A DNA stretch of 64,000 nt from Nonlabens antarcticus (GCF_015356755.1 NZ_JADFCO010000062.1:156726-220725), one strand, 5' to 3'; shown: positions 33,759 to 43,541, counted from the first letter of the stretch. Notes: a model not told the origin generated them from the letters alone. Numbers and translations: made by a program.

Positions 33759-35408
33759 TTAAAATTCTGATTGCGTTTTTAAAGTCGTTCGCTTACGCGA
33801 AATGGGGTGAACGAATGTAATCTGCTGGGCATGTAAGTGCAATCTACCTTCCCTATTGCCATAAAGATCATCACCCACGATGGGAGTGTTAAGACCATCT
33901 ACATGGGCAGCGTGAACTCTCAATTGATGCGTTCTTCCAGTAATGGGGTAGAAGTGAACCCTTGTTTTACCGTCAAAGCGCTCTACAACTTCAAACCGGG
34001 TCCTAGCAGATTTTCCATACTCGTAATCTACCAGCTGGTACGGTCTGTTGTCGAGATCCACACGCAACGGTAAATCAATATAGCCATCGTCCTCTTTAAC
34101 ATTGCCATTTAAAATCGCAACATACCTTTTATGAACGCTGCGTTTTGTGAACTGTTCTTGCAAGTCGTGATAGACTTCCAGAGTTTTTGCGATTAATAGA
34201 ATTCCAGAAGTTGACATATCGAGTCTATGAACGATCAATGGCCCGGTAGCATCTGGATACTTTTTCTTCATTCTACTTTGAACCGAATCATTAATGGATT
34301 TTCCTGGAACAGATAAAAATTCCGGTGGCTTGTTAATTGCCAGCATATACTCATCCTCATAAATAATCTCCAACTCTTCATCCACCACAGGACTTTCTAA
34401 AAGCGGATTTGCTTCTACGTCCATTCCCATGAGCATAAATTCTAATACCGGTTCACACTTGCTGCGGCAAGCTGGATAAAAATTTCCATGCTTGCGAACC
34501 TTTGACTTGGGTGATTTCCCGTACCAAAACTCTGCCATTGTGATAGGCTTTAAATTATTCTGAAAAGCGTATTGCAATAACTTAGGAGCTGCACAATCTC
34601 CCGTTGCAGCCGGTGGTGATTCTGGGATTCTAGACTTGAATATATTCTTGACACTTTTAGTTTCACCGCGGGCGTTTAGAAAATTATACTCATCAAACAA
34701 CCAGTCTTGCAACCAGTTTGATCCATCTTTCCGTTGCGAGCGCAGGGCGTTCAGCTTGTCTTGCAACAGATTGAACTTTTGTTGCAATTGCATTATTTTT
34801 TGCTCGAGATAAACGTCATATTCTTTCAAGTAGAAGCTGTCGTTTAAACTTAATTGTCGCTGTTCTGCTTCAAAAGTCGAAAACTCTACTTTAGGAAGTA
34901 ACTTTTTTTGTTCCTTAAGGTAAATGCGCCGTTGTCTTTTACGACTTTGAATCCGTTTTTTTTCGAATTTTAATTTCTGCTGGTTTTCTGCTGCTGCTTT
35001 ACTGTAATTCGCAATCAGTTCTGTATTTAAAGGATCTGTTTCTAATTTCTGTAATTCTTGAGTCAGAAGATCGAGTTTGTGTGTTTCTTGTTTAAAAAAT
35101 TGATCTACGCGCTCCAATTCATAAACAGGTGGTACAAAAAATGGTTGGGTAGTTTCTCCAGCCAGTTTTCCCGAGAACCCGGCTAGGTAGTCTAATTCTC
35201 CATTGAGATTTTCCACCACTAAAACTCCAAACATTTTCCCAGCCTCCTGCAAACCTTCAATCGAAAACCATTCCGTTTGCAATGCGAGGTATTCTTGCAA
35301 CTCCTGCGCCGCAATTCTAGCCAATTCATGAGGCTGATAATAAAACGGAAAGTTGAACTGTGACGGTTTTTCAATGGAGTCTACGTCAGTTTTGAAAGAA
35401 TGAATCAC
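33759..35408 (-). CDS. RluA-family pseudouridine synthase with long N-terminal extension
   Basis: 549 residues. The catalytic domain (about 345-549) has IIYEDEYMLAINKPPEFLSV, the catalytic Asp in VHRLDMSTSGILLIAK, and HQLRVHAAH. About 320 extra N-terminal residues include a long charged helix (KLKFEKKRIQSRKRQRR) and a Cys-containing segment (PACRSKCEP). This long form is common in Bacteroidota and Vibrio, and targets rRNA or tRNA uridine. It overlaps the MepB-like gene by 4 bases and belongs to the operon starting at 39479. A degenerate palindrome is at its 3' end. Confidence 0.9.
   Translation of the reverse strand: MIHSFKTDVDSIEKPSQFNFPFYYQPHELARIAAQELQEYLALQTEWFSIEGLQEAGKMFGVLVVENLNGELDYLAGFSGKLAGETTQPFFVPPVYELERVDQFFKQETHKLDLLTQELQKLETDPLNTELIANYSKAAAENQQKLKFEKKRIQSRKRQRRIYLKEQKKLLPKVEFSTFEAEQRQLSLNDSFYLKEYDVYLEQKIMQLQQKFNLLQDKLNALRSQRKDGSNWLQDWLFDEYNFLNARGETKSVKNIFKSRIPESPPAATGDCAAPKLLQYAFQNNLKPITMAEFWYGKSPKSKVRKHGNFYPACRSKCEPVLEFMLMGMDVEANPLLESPVVDEELEIIYEDEYMLAINKPPEFLSVPGKSINDSVQSRMKKKYPDATGPLIVHRLDMSTSGILLIAKTLEVYHDLQEQFTKRSVHKRYVAILNGNVKEDDGYIDLPLRVDLDNRPYQLVDYEYGKSARTRFEVVERFDGKTRVHFYPITGRTHQLRVHAAHVDGLNTPIVGDDLYGNREGRLHLHAQQITFVHPISRKRTTLKTQSEF
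33788..33803. repeat. Degenerate iterated palindrome in the RluA-like gene
   Basis: TCGCTTACGCGAAATG near the stop; encodes ISRKRTT. Two mismatches from consensus. Confidence 0.45.
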
Positions 35409-35941
35409 GCGGTGGCTTCAAATACGGGTTCGTATAATTTCTTGACTCGCTCAAGACTTAAGGAATCGTTGATTTCATAGAAATAGTCCAGTTGCCATTT
35501 TTGGGTTCGTATTGCTTGCTTGTTGTTGGGCACGGCCCAGACAGGATATAATCGGAAACCTCTTTTTCCTTCTTTCTTTTCAGAAGAAACAATGCCCTTA
35601 TCAATAAGGACAGATTTAGGAAATACAAATTGTCCCAATCGAGATTCAGATTCAGCTTCAGTCGTCACTACATAAAAATCAAACGGATCTGTTTGCTCTA
35701 AAGGTTCGATTACTCCATGACTATTTCTTTTCCAAAAAGTCACAAATTGGCCTATCTTTTTTGGAGTGACCTTTGCACTGCGATATATAATATGGTTTCC
35801 ATCAAGTAAAAACCGGCTCGCATGATATTCCTTGCTTTCCCGTTCTAAAACGAAACCAGATATATCATAACCACATGGATCAAAAACCATCTTTTTGACT
35901 TGGTTTAAGTTGGAATCAAGATCGTTTTTATCATTATTCAT
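35405..35941 (-). CDS. MepB-like protein
   Basis: 178 residues. The family features RESKEYHASRFLLDGNHI, TPKKIGQFVTFWKRN and FDFYVVTT are present, then GQFVFPKSVLIDKGIVS and FRLYPVWAVPN. MepB family proteins are small soluble proteins of unknown activity, first named near the Staphylococcus MepA efflux pump. The gene is packed between the ABC exporter (2-base gap) and the RluA-like gene (4-base overlap). Confidence 0.85.
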   Translation of the reverse strand: MNNDKNDLDSNLNQVKKMVFDPCGYDISGFVLERESKEYHASRFLLDGNHIIYRSAKVTPKKIGQFVTFWKRNSHGVIEPLEQTDPFDFYVVTTEAESESRLGQFVFPKSVLIDKGIVSSEKKEGKRGFRLYPVWAVPNNKQAIRTQKWQLDYFYEINDSLSLERVKKLYEPVFEATA

Positions 35942-35943
35942 TC

Positions 35944-37764
35944 CTATCCCAGGCTTTGCATATTGACCAGATTGCTATAAACTCCTTGTAAAGCAATAAG
36001 TTCTTCATGAGATCCTTGTTCTGCTATTTTACCGCGGCTCATCACTATGATTTGATCGGCCTTTTGAATGGTACTTAATCGGTGAGCTATAACTATCGAG
36101 GTTCTATTTTCCATCACCTTTTCTAAAGCACCCTGCACCAGTCGCTCACTTTCAGTATCCAGCGCACTAGTAGCCTCATCTAGAATAAGAATAGGTGCGT
36201 TTTTCAACACTGCTCTAGCTATGCTTAAACGTTGCTTTTGACCACCACTTAATTTGTTACCGCTATCACCTATATTGGTTTGTATTCCATTGGGAAGTTG
36301 AGACACAAATTCCCAGGCATTGGCAATTTTAAGAGCTTCTATTACTTCCTGATCAGTGGCGTTTTTATTGCTCAACGCTACATTCACCGCCACCGTATCA
36401 TTAAATAAAATACTATCTTGAGTTACCAGAGCCATTTGATCGCGCAAGCTTTTCAACTTCACATCTTTAATATTGACGCCATCGATTTCAATCGTTCCCT
36501 GTTGGATATCATAGAAACGAGTTACAAGATTTGCGATAGTACTTTTCCCGCTACCTGATTGACCTACTAGGGCAACGGTAGAGCCTTTGGGAATGGATAA
36601 TGTAAAGTTTTCCAATACATTTTCATCCTCATAAGCAAATGTTAGGTTACGAATTTCTATCGCTTTCGCGAAAGCGGACACCTCCACAGCATTTTCTTTA
36701 TCCTTGATATGGTTTTCTGTATGCAATATCTGCAAAACGCGCTCTGCAGCTGCGTTCCCCTGTTTGACACCATAACTAGCTTTTGAAATCGCTTTAGCCG
36801 GTGTTAAAATTCCATAGGCAAGGCCCATAAAAGATATGAAAATCGCACCATCAATGTTATTGTCAAATACCATTTTTCCACCAAACCAAAGCAAAACACC
36901 TATCACCAGAATTCCTAAAAATTCACTCACCGGACTTGCTAATCCTTTGCGCAGTTCTAATTTATTTGCATAATTGTAGTAGCGTTGCGTACTATCTTTA
37001 AAACTGTCCTCCATGCGATTTTCAGCATTAAAACCTTTGATAACCTTGAGTCCACCCAGTGTTTCTTCTAATAAAGAAAGAAAGAAACCTTGTTCTCGCT
37101 GTACATTATCACTCTGCTTTTTTAAACGCTTTCCTATGAGGGAAATGATAAATCCAGAAATAGGTATGAATACGAGAACAAAAATGGTTAACTCTACACT
37201 GAACAATAACATAGCTGCCAGAGCAAAAAGTATGTTCAACGGTTCCTTAACAATCAGTTCAAGAATGGATAAAAAGCTCGTTTGTACTTCCTGAGCATCA
37301 CTGGTAGCACGAGCAATAACATCGCCCTTGCGTTTTTCAGAAAAATAGGAAATGGGCAGATTTACAATCTTACCGTATAAAGCATTTCTAATATCCCTCA
37401 TCACGCCATTTCTCAGGAATGTAATAAAGTAAGTCCCTAAATATCCCGATACGTTTTTAAGCAAAAACAGCAATAGAACAATAGCAATCATAGCAATCAA
37501 AGCTTGTTCTTGATTATTGCCCACAACATCAGTCACGTACCAGTTTACATAACCTTCTAGATAATCCTTAGCCGTTGTAATCCCTTCCCATACTGGTTTT
37601 TGATAAACATCTTCTGTCGTTTGAAAAAGAACCTTCATAACGGGAACGAGCGCTACAAATGACAACGTACCGAAGAAGGCATAGAAAATATTACAGATAA
37701 TGTTTGCAATTCCATACTTGCGATACGGCTTTGCAAACTGAAGTATTTCTTTAAAGTAATTCAT
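35944..37764 (-). CDS. ABC exporter (MsbA-like, fused permease and ATPase)
   Basis: 606 residues. Six membrane helices (about 20-330) precede an ATPase domain with Walker A GQSGSGKSTIANL, signature KLSGGQKQRLSIA, Walker B ILILDEATSALDTES and switch His in IAHRLSTI. The iterated palindrome (36661-36676) encodes AFAKA at the junction between permease and ATPase. The MsbA type exports lipids or hydrophobic compounds. Its ATG overlaps the stop of the phosphohexomutase gene by one base. Confidence 0.93.
   Translation of the reverse strand: MNYFKEILQFAKPYRKYGIANIICNIFYAFFGTLSFVALVPVMKVLFQTTEDVYQKPVWEGITTAKDYLEGYVNWYVTDVVGNNQEQALIAMIAIVLLLFLLKNVSGYLGTYFITFLRNGVMRDIRNALYGKIVNLPISYFSEKRKGDVIARATSDAQEVQTSFLSILELIVKEPLNILFALAAMLLFSVELTIFVLVFIPISGFIISLIGKRLKKQSDNVQREQGFFLSLLEETLGGLKVIKGFNAENRMEDSFKDSTQRYYNYANKLELRKGLASPVSEFLGILVIGVLLWFGGKMVFDNNIDGAIFISFMGLAYGILTPAKAISKASYGVKQGNAAAERVLQILHTENHIKDKENAVEVSAFAKAIEIRNLTFAYEDENVLENFTLSIPKGSTVALVGQSGSGKSTIANLVTRFYDIQQGTIEIDGVNIKDVKLKSLRDQMALVTQDSILFNDTVAVNVALSNKNATDQEVIEALKIANAWEFVSQLPNGIQTNIGDSGNKLSGGQKQRLSIARAVLKNAPILILDEATSALDTESERLVQGALEKVMENRTSIVIAHRLSTIQKADQIIVMSRGKIAEQGSHEELIALQGVYSNLVNMQSLG
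36661..36676. repeat. Iterated palindrome copy 10 (inside ABC exporter)
   Basis: Perfect CGCTTTCGCGAAAGCG followed by GGAC; encodes AFAKA in the domain linker. Confidence 0.95.
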
Positions 37765-39479
37765 TAATTAATATCAAGACCCTTTTCAATAGCGTCTAAT
37801 TTTTTATTCAATTTTGCTTTCATTGCGTCATAATTATCGACATTATCCAGTGTTTCTTTAACACTCATGTAAAACTTGATTTTAGGTTCAGTTCCACTAG
37901 GTCTGGCTGCGATTTTACTTCCATCTTCCAGATAAAATATCAAGACATTTGAAGAAGGAACATCTATTTTTTCAGCTTTATTCAGAGATTGATTCCTGCG
38001 GATTCCTGTCTGGTAATCCTCGATAATGATTACTTTTTTACCAGAAATTTCTGAAGGTGGCGCCGCTCTCAAGTCAATCATCATTTGTTTTATTTCCTGT
38101 GCCCCAGAGATTCCTTTTTTAACTAAGCTTACCAAACGCTCCTGGTAACAGCCATGTTTTACATATAGATTTAATAAATAGTTGTAAGCTGTTGTTTTGT
38201 TCGCTTTCGCGAAAGCGAGCATTTCACAAGCCAGTAAACTAGCAGTAACGGCATCCTTATCCCGAACGAAATCGCCTACCATGTATCCAAAACTTTCCTC
38301 GCCACCACCTATAAAGTTTTGATCTGGAGCATCCACAATCATTTTAGCAATCCATTTAAATCCTGTCAACCCTTCCTTGCATTCCACGTTATGAGCGGCG
38401 GCAAGATCTTGCATCATGGGTGTGCTGACGATGGTAGACCCTATGAAAGGTTTATTTAATTTTTTAAGATCTGTCTGCTCTAATAAAAAAGCTGTCATCG
38501 CAATCATAGTTTGATTGCCGTTGAGTAACAGCATCTCACCATTATTATCTCGAATTGCAATTCCCAATCTGTCGCTATCTGGATCCGTACCGATGACGAT
38601 ATCTGCATTTATTTTGTTAGCCAGACCCACTGCCATTTCCAGTGCTTCCGGCTCTTCTGGATTGGGAGATTTTACGGTGGGAAAATTACCGTCGGGAACT
38701 TCCTGCTCTTTTACAATATGTAGATCTGTATAGCCCGCAAGTCGCAAGGTGTCTGGCAAGATGGTAATGCTGGTACCGTGTAAACTGGTGAACACCACTT
38801 TTACTTTAGAACGATCAATATCACCTGCAATCTTTCCAGCGCTGACACTATCCTCGATAAAGGCCTGGTCGTCGGTTTTATCTAAAAGATGAATTAAACG
38901 ATCGTTTCCACTAAATTTTATATCGGCAAAATTTGTTTTATCTATGGTGTCTAATAACTGTTTATCCTGCGGTGGTACTAATTGACCGCCATCTTGCCAG
39001 TATACTTTATACCCGTTGTACTCTGGCGGATTATGACTGGCAGTGAGCACAATACCAGCGTGACAGTTTTTACGTTTTACGGTATATGACAGCAGTGGGG
39101 TAGGGCGCAGCTCTGGGAATAGATATACGTGAATACCGTTAGCGGTTAAAACCTCTGCAACAACTCGCGCAAGTTCTTTACTATTATGCCTGCAATCATA
39201 AGCAATTGCGACTTTTAATTCCTCATCGGGAAATGACTCTTGTAAGAATTGAGATAATCCTTGTGTGTTTTTTCCTAGGGTGTATTTATTTATTCTATTT
39301 GTTCCTACGCCCATGATACCGCGCATTCCACCAGTACCGAATTCTAAATTTTTATAGAAAGATTCCAGGTATTCTTCAGATTGTGCTTGAATCAGTAATT
39401 CGGTTTTTGAGATGGTATCAACGTCAAAAGGTTTTTTAGTCCATGCCGTTGCAACGTTGCGAATGTGATCTTTATCCAT
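37764..39479 (-). CDS. Phosphoglucomutase/phosphomannomutase family enzyme
   Basis: 571 residues, typical of the longer family. Catalytic phosphoserine in VLTASHNPPEYNGYKVYW, metal loop GTDPDSDRLG, sugar loop GGGEESFGYM and phosphate-binding RPSGTEPKIKFYM are all intact. It interconverts sugar 1- and 6-phosphates. The iterated palindrome encodes AFAKA in the loop near residue 420. First gene of an operon with the ABC exporter, MepB-like and RluA-like genes. Confidence 0.93.
   Translation of the reverse strand: MDKDHIRNVATAWTKKPFDVDTISKTELLIQAQSEEYLESFYKNLEFGTGGMRGIMGVGTNRINKYTLGKNTQGLSQFLQESFPDEELKVAIAYDCRHNSKELARVVAEVLTANGIHVYLFPELRPTPLLSYTVKRKNCHAGIVLTASHNPPEYNGYKVYWQDGGQLVPPQDKQLLDTIDKTNFADIKFSGNDRLIHLLDKTDDQAFIEDSVSAGKIAGDIDRSKVKVVFTSLHGTSITILPDTLRLAGYTDLHIVKEQEVPDGNFPTVKSPNPEEPEALEMAVGLANKINADIVIGTDPDSDRLGIAIRDNNGEMLLLNGNQTMIAMTAFLLEQTDLKKLNKPFIGSTIVSTPMMQDLAAAHNVECKEGLTGFKWIAKMIVDAPDQNFIGGGEESFGYMVGDFVRDKDAVTASLLACEMLAFAKANKTTAYNYLLNLYVKHGCYQERLVSLVKKGISGAQEIKQMMIDLRAAPPSEISGKKVIIIEDYQTGIRRNQSLNKAEKIDVPSSNVLIFYLEDGSKIAARPSGTEPKIKFYMSVKETLDNVDNYDAMKAKLNKKLDAIEKGLDIN
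38202..38217. repeat. Iterated palindrome copy 11 (inside phosphohexomutase gene)
   Basis: Perfect CGCTTTCGCGAAAGCG, encoding AFAKA, followed by NKTT. Confidence 0.95.
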
Positions 39480-39501
39480 GTATATTAAAAATATAGATTT
39501 A

Positions 39502-39509
39502 CAAAGGTA
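39502..39509 (-). promoter_or_regulatory. -7 promoter element of the phosphohexomutase operon
   Basis: Minus-strand TACCTTTG, perfect TAnnTTTG, 23 bases before the ATG. Confidence 0.65.
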
Positions 39510-39551
39510 CTATTTTATGAAACGCTCGCGAGCAGCATTGATTCACGCGTT

Positions 39552-41435
39552 TTAGTTTTCACAATTCTCGCAATACGTCATTTTCAAATAAGCATCTTCT
39601 AATAATTGAAACGTCACGCCACCTTCTAGCGATGGGTTAAATAATTTGCAATACCGCTCCATGTTTTGATTGACTGCATTGAGCATAATTGTCCGATATG
39701 CATCAGTTTGTGTCAGTTTTTTGTCAATCATGGTGAGATTTAAATAGTAGAATAACAAATCCTCATCAATGGTAATTTCTTGGGCACGTGGTTCTAGTAA
39801 TTTTACGGCCTCGCTGCTTTGAGCATAATAAGTCAGGAATTGCGCAAGACTTAGGTAATCTGAATCGGTTAGAGAGATTTTTTTGTAGGTGTTTAGAATG
39901 TTGCGGACGCTCCTATCTTTTTCGTCAAAGTTGCGCTTGCGCATCTCACGCTCTGCACGAACTATATGGTAGTTAATCATCATGCGATCTATGAGACTGC
40001 GCTCGATCCCGTATTTTTTGAGGTTTGAAATTTGATTCTTAAACTGGATGGCATCGATGGGAGCTGCATCATTTCTCCAAAGTATAAATTTCAATACGAC
40101 GAGATTGTATTGGATTTTGGGATTTTTAGGATCGAGATCTGCGAGGCCTTTTAAGTCGTTGTAAACAATCATGGACTGGCGTATATCCATGGAATATTTA
40201 TACATATTATTTTTGACTAGAAAATCAATGTATTTTTTCTGTCTGGGGATTTCTAATTTATTCAAGGCATCTGGAGACACTAGACCCCTTACCTTATCAT
40301 ATAAGGATGCCTGAATCGCTGCAGCCTCTTCTAATTTTTCAGATTTAAGGTTAGCGTTGAAAAGTACAATCAATTCATCCACAGACTTGTCCTTATATAA
40401 ATCGATGCGATCCAGCTCTAGGGTAACCACTGCCTTACGATGATTTGCAAGAATAGGTTCTAATTCAGTGGAAGTTTGCCCTACTACTTTTGCTTTGATC
40501 TCTTTTTTGGAGAGCGATTTCAAGTCGGCAAATTTTGATTTTGAAATGTCATTGAAAAATTCCACCCAATTTTCAGAGGTTGTGATGTTTGTTTTTATTT
40601 CTGGTGATTGGAAGGTTTGCATGGAACTGGCAATACTGCTGCCGCGTTCTTGTTGTAGTTCCATATTACGTTCTGTACTTCCTTCAATACTTGCGTATGC
40701 CTTGATATCAATAGATTTAATATTGAAATCTGTCAAACGCAGGGAATCGTATAAAGGTTTAATGTCTGTCGCCTCATAAACCGATTTATTTTTCTCAAAC
40801 GGAATTACAAATTTCAACGTTTTATAGCGAGTAATGGATTGCTCTGAATCGCTGATAATTTTTTGGTTTTTGAAGGTCAGTGAATCCAGATAAATTCCCA
40901 TATCCAGCAAATCCCAAGGATAGGATGCCAGGTTGTAAATAGTATAATATTTACAAAGTGTATTTTCATTTAAAAAAAGAATGTTGAATTCTAGATCCTG
41001 CTTCATCATAGAACCGGGAATCGTTCCCACCGCCACACGATATTTGTCTTTTTCAAAAGGTTTCATTCCTTTCTTCAAGTCGCTGGTGTAAATAGGAGCA
41101 AGTAGTTTTCCTTTTATTTGTGAAGCCATTGTAGTGCTTTCACAAGAGTAGCGATCTTTTGAAACAATTTCCACGGCTATACCGTCGGTTGACTTTTTGA
41201 AGAGTTGGTTGACCCATTTCTCATCATTAGTTTCAAAGAAAAGATTACGCCCGTCTCTTTTAATGACAAAAGAAGTTTCCTTGGGCTTATTTTGAAAAGC
41301 CTGTTCAAAATAAGAGCAGACGGCGCTTCTTTCAGCACTAGTGGGAAATTGAATCCCAAAAAGCTCTTGAGCGTTAGTAACCGTCAGAAAAAAGCAAAAG
41401 ATAATAATAATAGATAATTTCAATCGGCTGGCCAT
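39552..41435 (-). CDS. Secreted protein with OmpA-like segment, function unknown
   Basis: 627 residues. A signal peptide (KLSIIIIFCFFLTVTNAQ) precedes a periplasmic chain. Residues about 215-300 look like an OmpA C-terminal fold: LKFVIPFEKNKSVYEATDIK, FNIKSIDIKAYASIEGSTE and MELQQERGSSIASSMQTF, where the family normally binds peptidoglycan. The rest is helical (repeat-like, EAAAIQASLYDKV, KKYIDFLVKNN) and ends in a Cys pair (MTYCENCEN). I do not recognise a named family. It could be a cell-wall anchoring or envelope scaffold protein. Single gene. Confidence 0.7.
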   Translation of the reverse strand: MASRLKLSIIIIFCFFLTVTNAQELFGIQFPTSAERSAVCSYFEQAFQNKPKETSFVIKRDGRNLFFETNDEKWVNQLFKKSTDGIAVEIVSKDRYSCESTTMASQIKGKLLAPIYTSDLKKGMKPFEKDKYRVAVGTIPGSMMKQDLEFNILFLNENTLCKYYTIYNLASYPWDLLDMGIYLDSLTFKNQKIISDSEQSITRYKTLKFVIPFEKNKSVYEATDIKPLYDSLRLTDFNIKSIDIKAYASIEGSTERNMELQQERGSSIASSMQTFQSPEIKTNITTSENWVEFFNDISKSKFADLKSLSKKEIKAKVVGQTSTELEPILANHRKAVVTLELDRIDLYKDKSVDELIVLFNANLKSEKLEEAAAIQASLYDKVRGLVSPDALNKLEIPRQKKYIDFLVKNNMYKYSMDIRQSMIVYNDLKGLADLDPKNPKIQYNLVVLKFILWRNDAAPIDAIQFKNQISNLKKYGIERSLIDRMMINYHIVRAEREMRKRNFDEKDRSVRNILNTYKKISLTDSDYLSLAQFLTYYAQSSEAVKLLEPRAQEITIDEDLLFYYLNLTMIDKKLTQTDAYRTIMLNAVNQNMERYCKLFNPSLEGGVTFQLLEDAYLKMTYCENCEN

Positions 41436-41663
41436 CTGTGGTGTATTAAAATACTAAAATAGCCTTTCGGGTTTAAGAAGCAAGAGAAACGTACGTAGGT
41501 TGGTTTTTAATCGGTGGTACTAACTTTATGACTAAAGCTACGAGTGGTGACATTGTGGTTGCTATTGGATTTTTTAGGATCTAGGCTATCAATTTAACCG
41601 CTTAAAGGCATCAATTCCAGAACATCTATTGATTACTTTTTATCAGATTCTTCTTTAAAAAGA

Positions 41664-42623
41664 TTAGATCTTGGTGGTTTCCTCTGCAATTTTATATCGT
41701 TCTTGTTGAAGGCCAGTTCTAACAATAAGCTCACCTATAAAACCAGCGATGAAGAAAAGACTTCCTAAAATCATTGCGGTTAAAGCAATATAAAACCAAG
41801 GGTTTGTGGTCACTAATACATAGGGTAAATCTGCCGCCATTTTGTAAAGCTTAGAAACACCGATGTATGCGGCCACGACAAAACCAAATATGAACATCAC
41901 AAATCCCAAAGTCCCAAAAAAGTGCATCGGACGTTTACCAAATCTAGATATGAATGCAATGGTCACTAGATCTAAAAATCCTTTTATAAAACGATCATAT
42001 CCAAACTTTGTCTCGCCATACTTGCGGGCCTGATGCTGCACTACTTTTTGAGTAATATTAGTATAACCCGCATTTGCTGCAAGCACAGGAATGTAACGGT
42101 GCATCTCGCCGTGAACATCTATATTTTTCACTACCGCGCTACGATAGGCTTTCAAGCCGCAATTAAAGTCGTTGAGCTGAACCCCACTGGTGCGTCTCGC
42201 AGCCCAATTGAATAATTTACTGGGCAAATTTTTAGAGATGACGTTATCATATCGCTTCTTTTTCCAGCCGCTAACCAGGTCATAATTGCCGTCAACAATC
42301 ATATGGTACAGTTCGGGAATCTCCTCAGGGCTGTCCTGTAAATCAGCATCCATAGTGATGACCACATCGCCTTCTGCTCTTTTAAAACCTGCATGAAGCG
42401 CTTGTGATTTACCATAATTGCTCAAAAACTTTATGGCGGTGAGGTTGTTTCGCTTTCGCGAAAGCGAACTTAATATAGACCAACTGCTATCAGTACTGCC
42501 GTCGTCAATATAAATGACTTCAAATGAAATACTTGTTGTGACCATGACGCGTTCTATCCATTCCTGTAACTCTGGAATGGACTCTGCCTCGTTAAGTAGC
42601 GGTATGATGATGGAAAGCTGCAT
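41664..42623 (-). CDS. Glycosyltransferase family 2 (GtrB/DPM-like)
   Basis: 319 residues from the ATG at 42623 (MQLSIIIPLLNEAESIPEL), which leaves just one base after the DUF4199 stop. The GT-A core has EVIYIDDGSTDSSW, GDVVITMDADLQDSPEEI and SGWKKKRYDNVISK, and the C-terminus has two membrane helices (about 235-255 and 275-300). It probably transfers a sugar to polyprenyl phosphate. The iterated palindrome encodes SLSRKRNN near residue 70. Coupled to the DUF4199 gene. Confidence 0.9.
   Translation of the reverse strand: MQLSIIIPLLNEAESIPELQEWIERVMVTTSISFEVIYIDDGSTDSSWSILSSLSRKRNNLTAIKFLSNYGKSQALHAGFKRAEGDVVITMDADLQDSPEEIPELYHMIVDGNYDLVSGWKKKRYDNVISKNLPSKLFNWAARRTSGVQLNDFNCGLKAYRSAVVKNIDVHGEMHRYIPVLAANAGYTNITQKVVQHQARKYGETKFGYDRFIKGFLDLVTIAFISRFGKRPMHFFGTLGFVMFIFGFVVAAYIGVSKLYKMAADLPYVLVTTNPWFYIALTAMILGSLFFIAGFIGELIVRTGLQQERYKIAEETTKI
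42451..42466. repeat. Iterated palindrome copy 12 (inside glycosyltransferase gene)
   Basis: Perfect CGCTTTCGCGAAAGCG, encoding LSRKR. Confidence 0.95.
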
Positions 42624-42624
42624 T

Positions 42625-43119
42625 CTAGGCGGTCTCAGGATTTTTCTTAATAAAGAATGCCATGACAATTCCTATAACTGTGTAAAAAAGCAATTTTGAA
42701 GTCGCGGCCTTTATATAACTGATGGCACTGTAATCAATGTCGCTGACTTGAACGGCAGCATTTGAAGTAGCTTTGCGCTGTTCCACCATCGTTTCCTGCA
42801 ACAAACGAATTGTTTCTTGTGCTGCAGGATCCCATACCACATAAATTAAATAATTGATAGCAGCTTCTGCTATAAAAATGATGAGAACTGATAAGAAAAA
42901 AGCGAGTACGGCCTGCTTTAATGAAAGGTAACCACCCAGCTGTCGTTTGCTGTATACTTGTGCAGCAATCCCTATTGAAAGTGGGATCACATAAGTGGCT
43001 ATTCCTATCCAGACGTTTTGAAAGTCTTGATTTTGCCATATGTAAAGATAGCAGGACACCACAACGGCTGCTCCCGCAAGTCCAAAAATAGCTGCTATTT
43101 TCTTAACGATATTATCCAC
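42625..43119 (-). CDS. DUF4199 family membrane protein
   Basis: 164 residues from a GTG at 43119. A longer ATG start at 43176 is rejected because a perfect -7 element (minus-strand TATATTTG) lies at 43153-43146, so that codon would not be transcribed. Four membrane helices and the DUF4199 pattern KRQLGGYLSLKQAVLAFFLS are seen. The family is almost confined to Bacteroidota and is usually next to a family 2 glycosyltransferase, as here. Role unknown. Confidence 0.88.
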   Translation of the reverse strand: MDNIVKKIAAIFGLAGAAVVVSCYLYIWQNQDFQNVWIGIATYVIPLSIGIAAQVYSKRQLGGYLSLKQAVLAFFLSVLIIFIAEAAINYLIYVVWDPAAQETIRLLQETMVEQRKATSNAAVQVSDIDYSAISYIKAATSKLLFYTVIGIVMAFFIKKNPETA

Positions 43120-43145
43120 TTTAATAACTCTTTTGGGTTTGCTTG

Positions 43146-43153
43146 CAAATATA
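43146..43153 (-). promoter_or_regulatory. -7 promoter element of the DUF4199-glycosyltransferase operon
   Basis: Minus-strand TATATTTG, 26 bases before the GTG start. It decides the start. Confidence 0.6.
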
Positions 43154-43208
43154 ACCGTTATGAAAGTTGTTGACATGGCAAGTTCATTGTATTTTTACGA
43201 GCAAGGCC

Positions 43209-43238
43209 TTGCGTATATAATTTAAATGATTAAGTTTG
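43209..43238 (+). promoter_or_regulatory. Complete Bacteroidota promoter of rpmE2
   Basis: TTG at 43209-43211 and TAAGTTTG at 43231-43238, 19 bases apart: both the -33 and -7 elements with the standard spacing. Confidence 0.8.
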
Positions 43239-43266
43239 CAGCCGCTAAAGAATAAAGTACAAGATC

Positions 43267-43518
43267 ATGCAAAAAGGAATCCACCCAGAAGATTACAGAC
43301 TAGTCGCTTTTAAAGACATGTCTAATGAAGAAGTTTTCATTACTAAATCTACTACAAATACAAAAGAAACTATCGATGTAGATGGTACGGAATATCCATT
43401 AGTTAAAATGGAAATTTCTAGAACTTCTCACCCGTTCTACACAGGAACTAATAAACTTATCGATACCGCTGGTCGTATTGACAAGTTTAAAAACAAATAC
43501 AAGAAATTCGCGAAGTAA
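43267..43518 (+). CDS. rpmE2: 50S ribosomal protein L31 type B
   Basis: 83 residues, the type B (zinc-free) length. [38 protein letters not shown] and [13 protein letters not shown] are the family core. The Cys residues of type A L31 are absent. Highly expressed: strong promoter 28 bases upstream and strong terminator downstream. Confidence 0.96.
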   Translation: MQKGIHPEDYRLVAFKDMSNEEVFITKSTTNTKETIDVDGTEYPLVKMEISRTSHPFYTGTNKLIDTAGRIDKFKNKYKKFAK

Positions 43519-43541
43519 TTCTCGAATCTTAGTTTATATTT

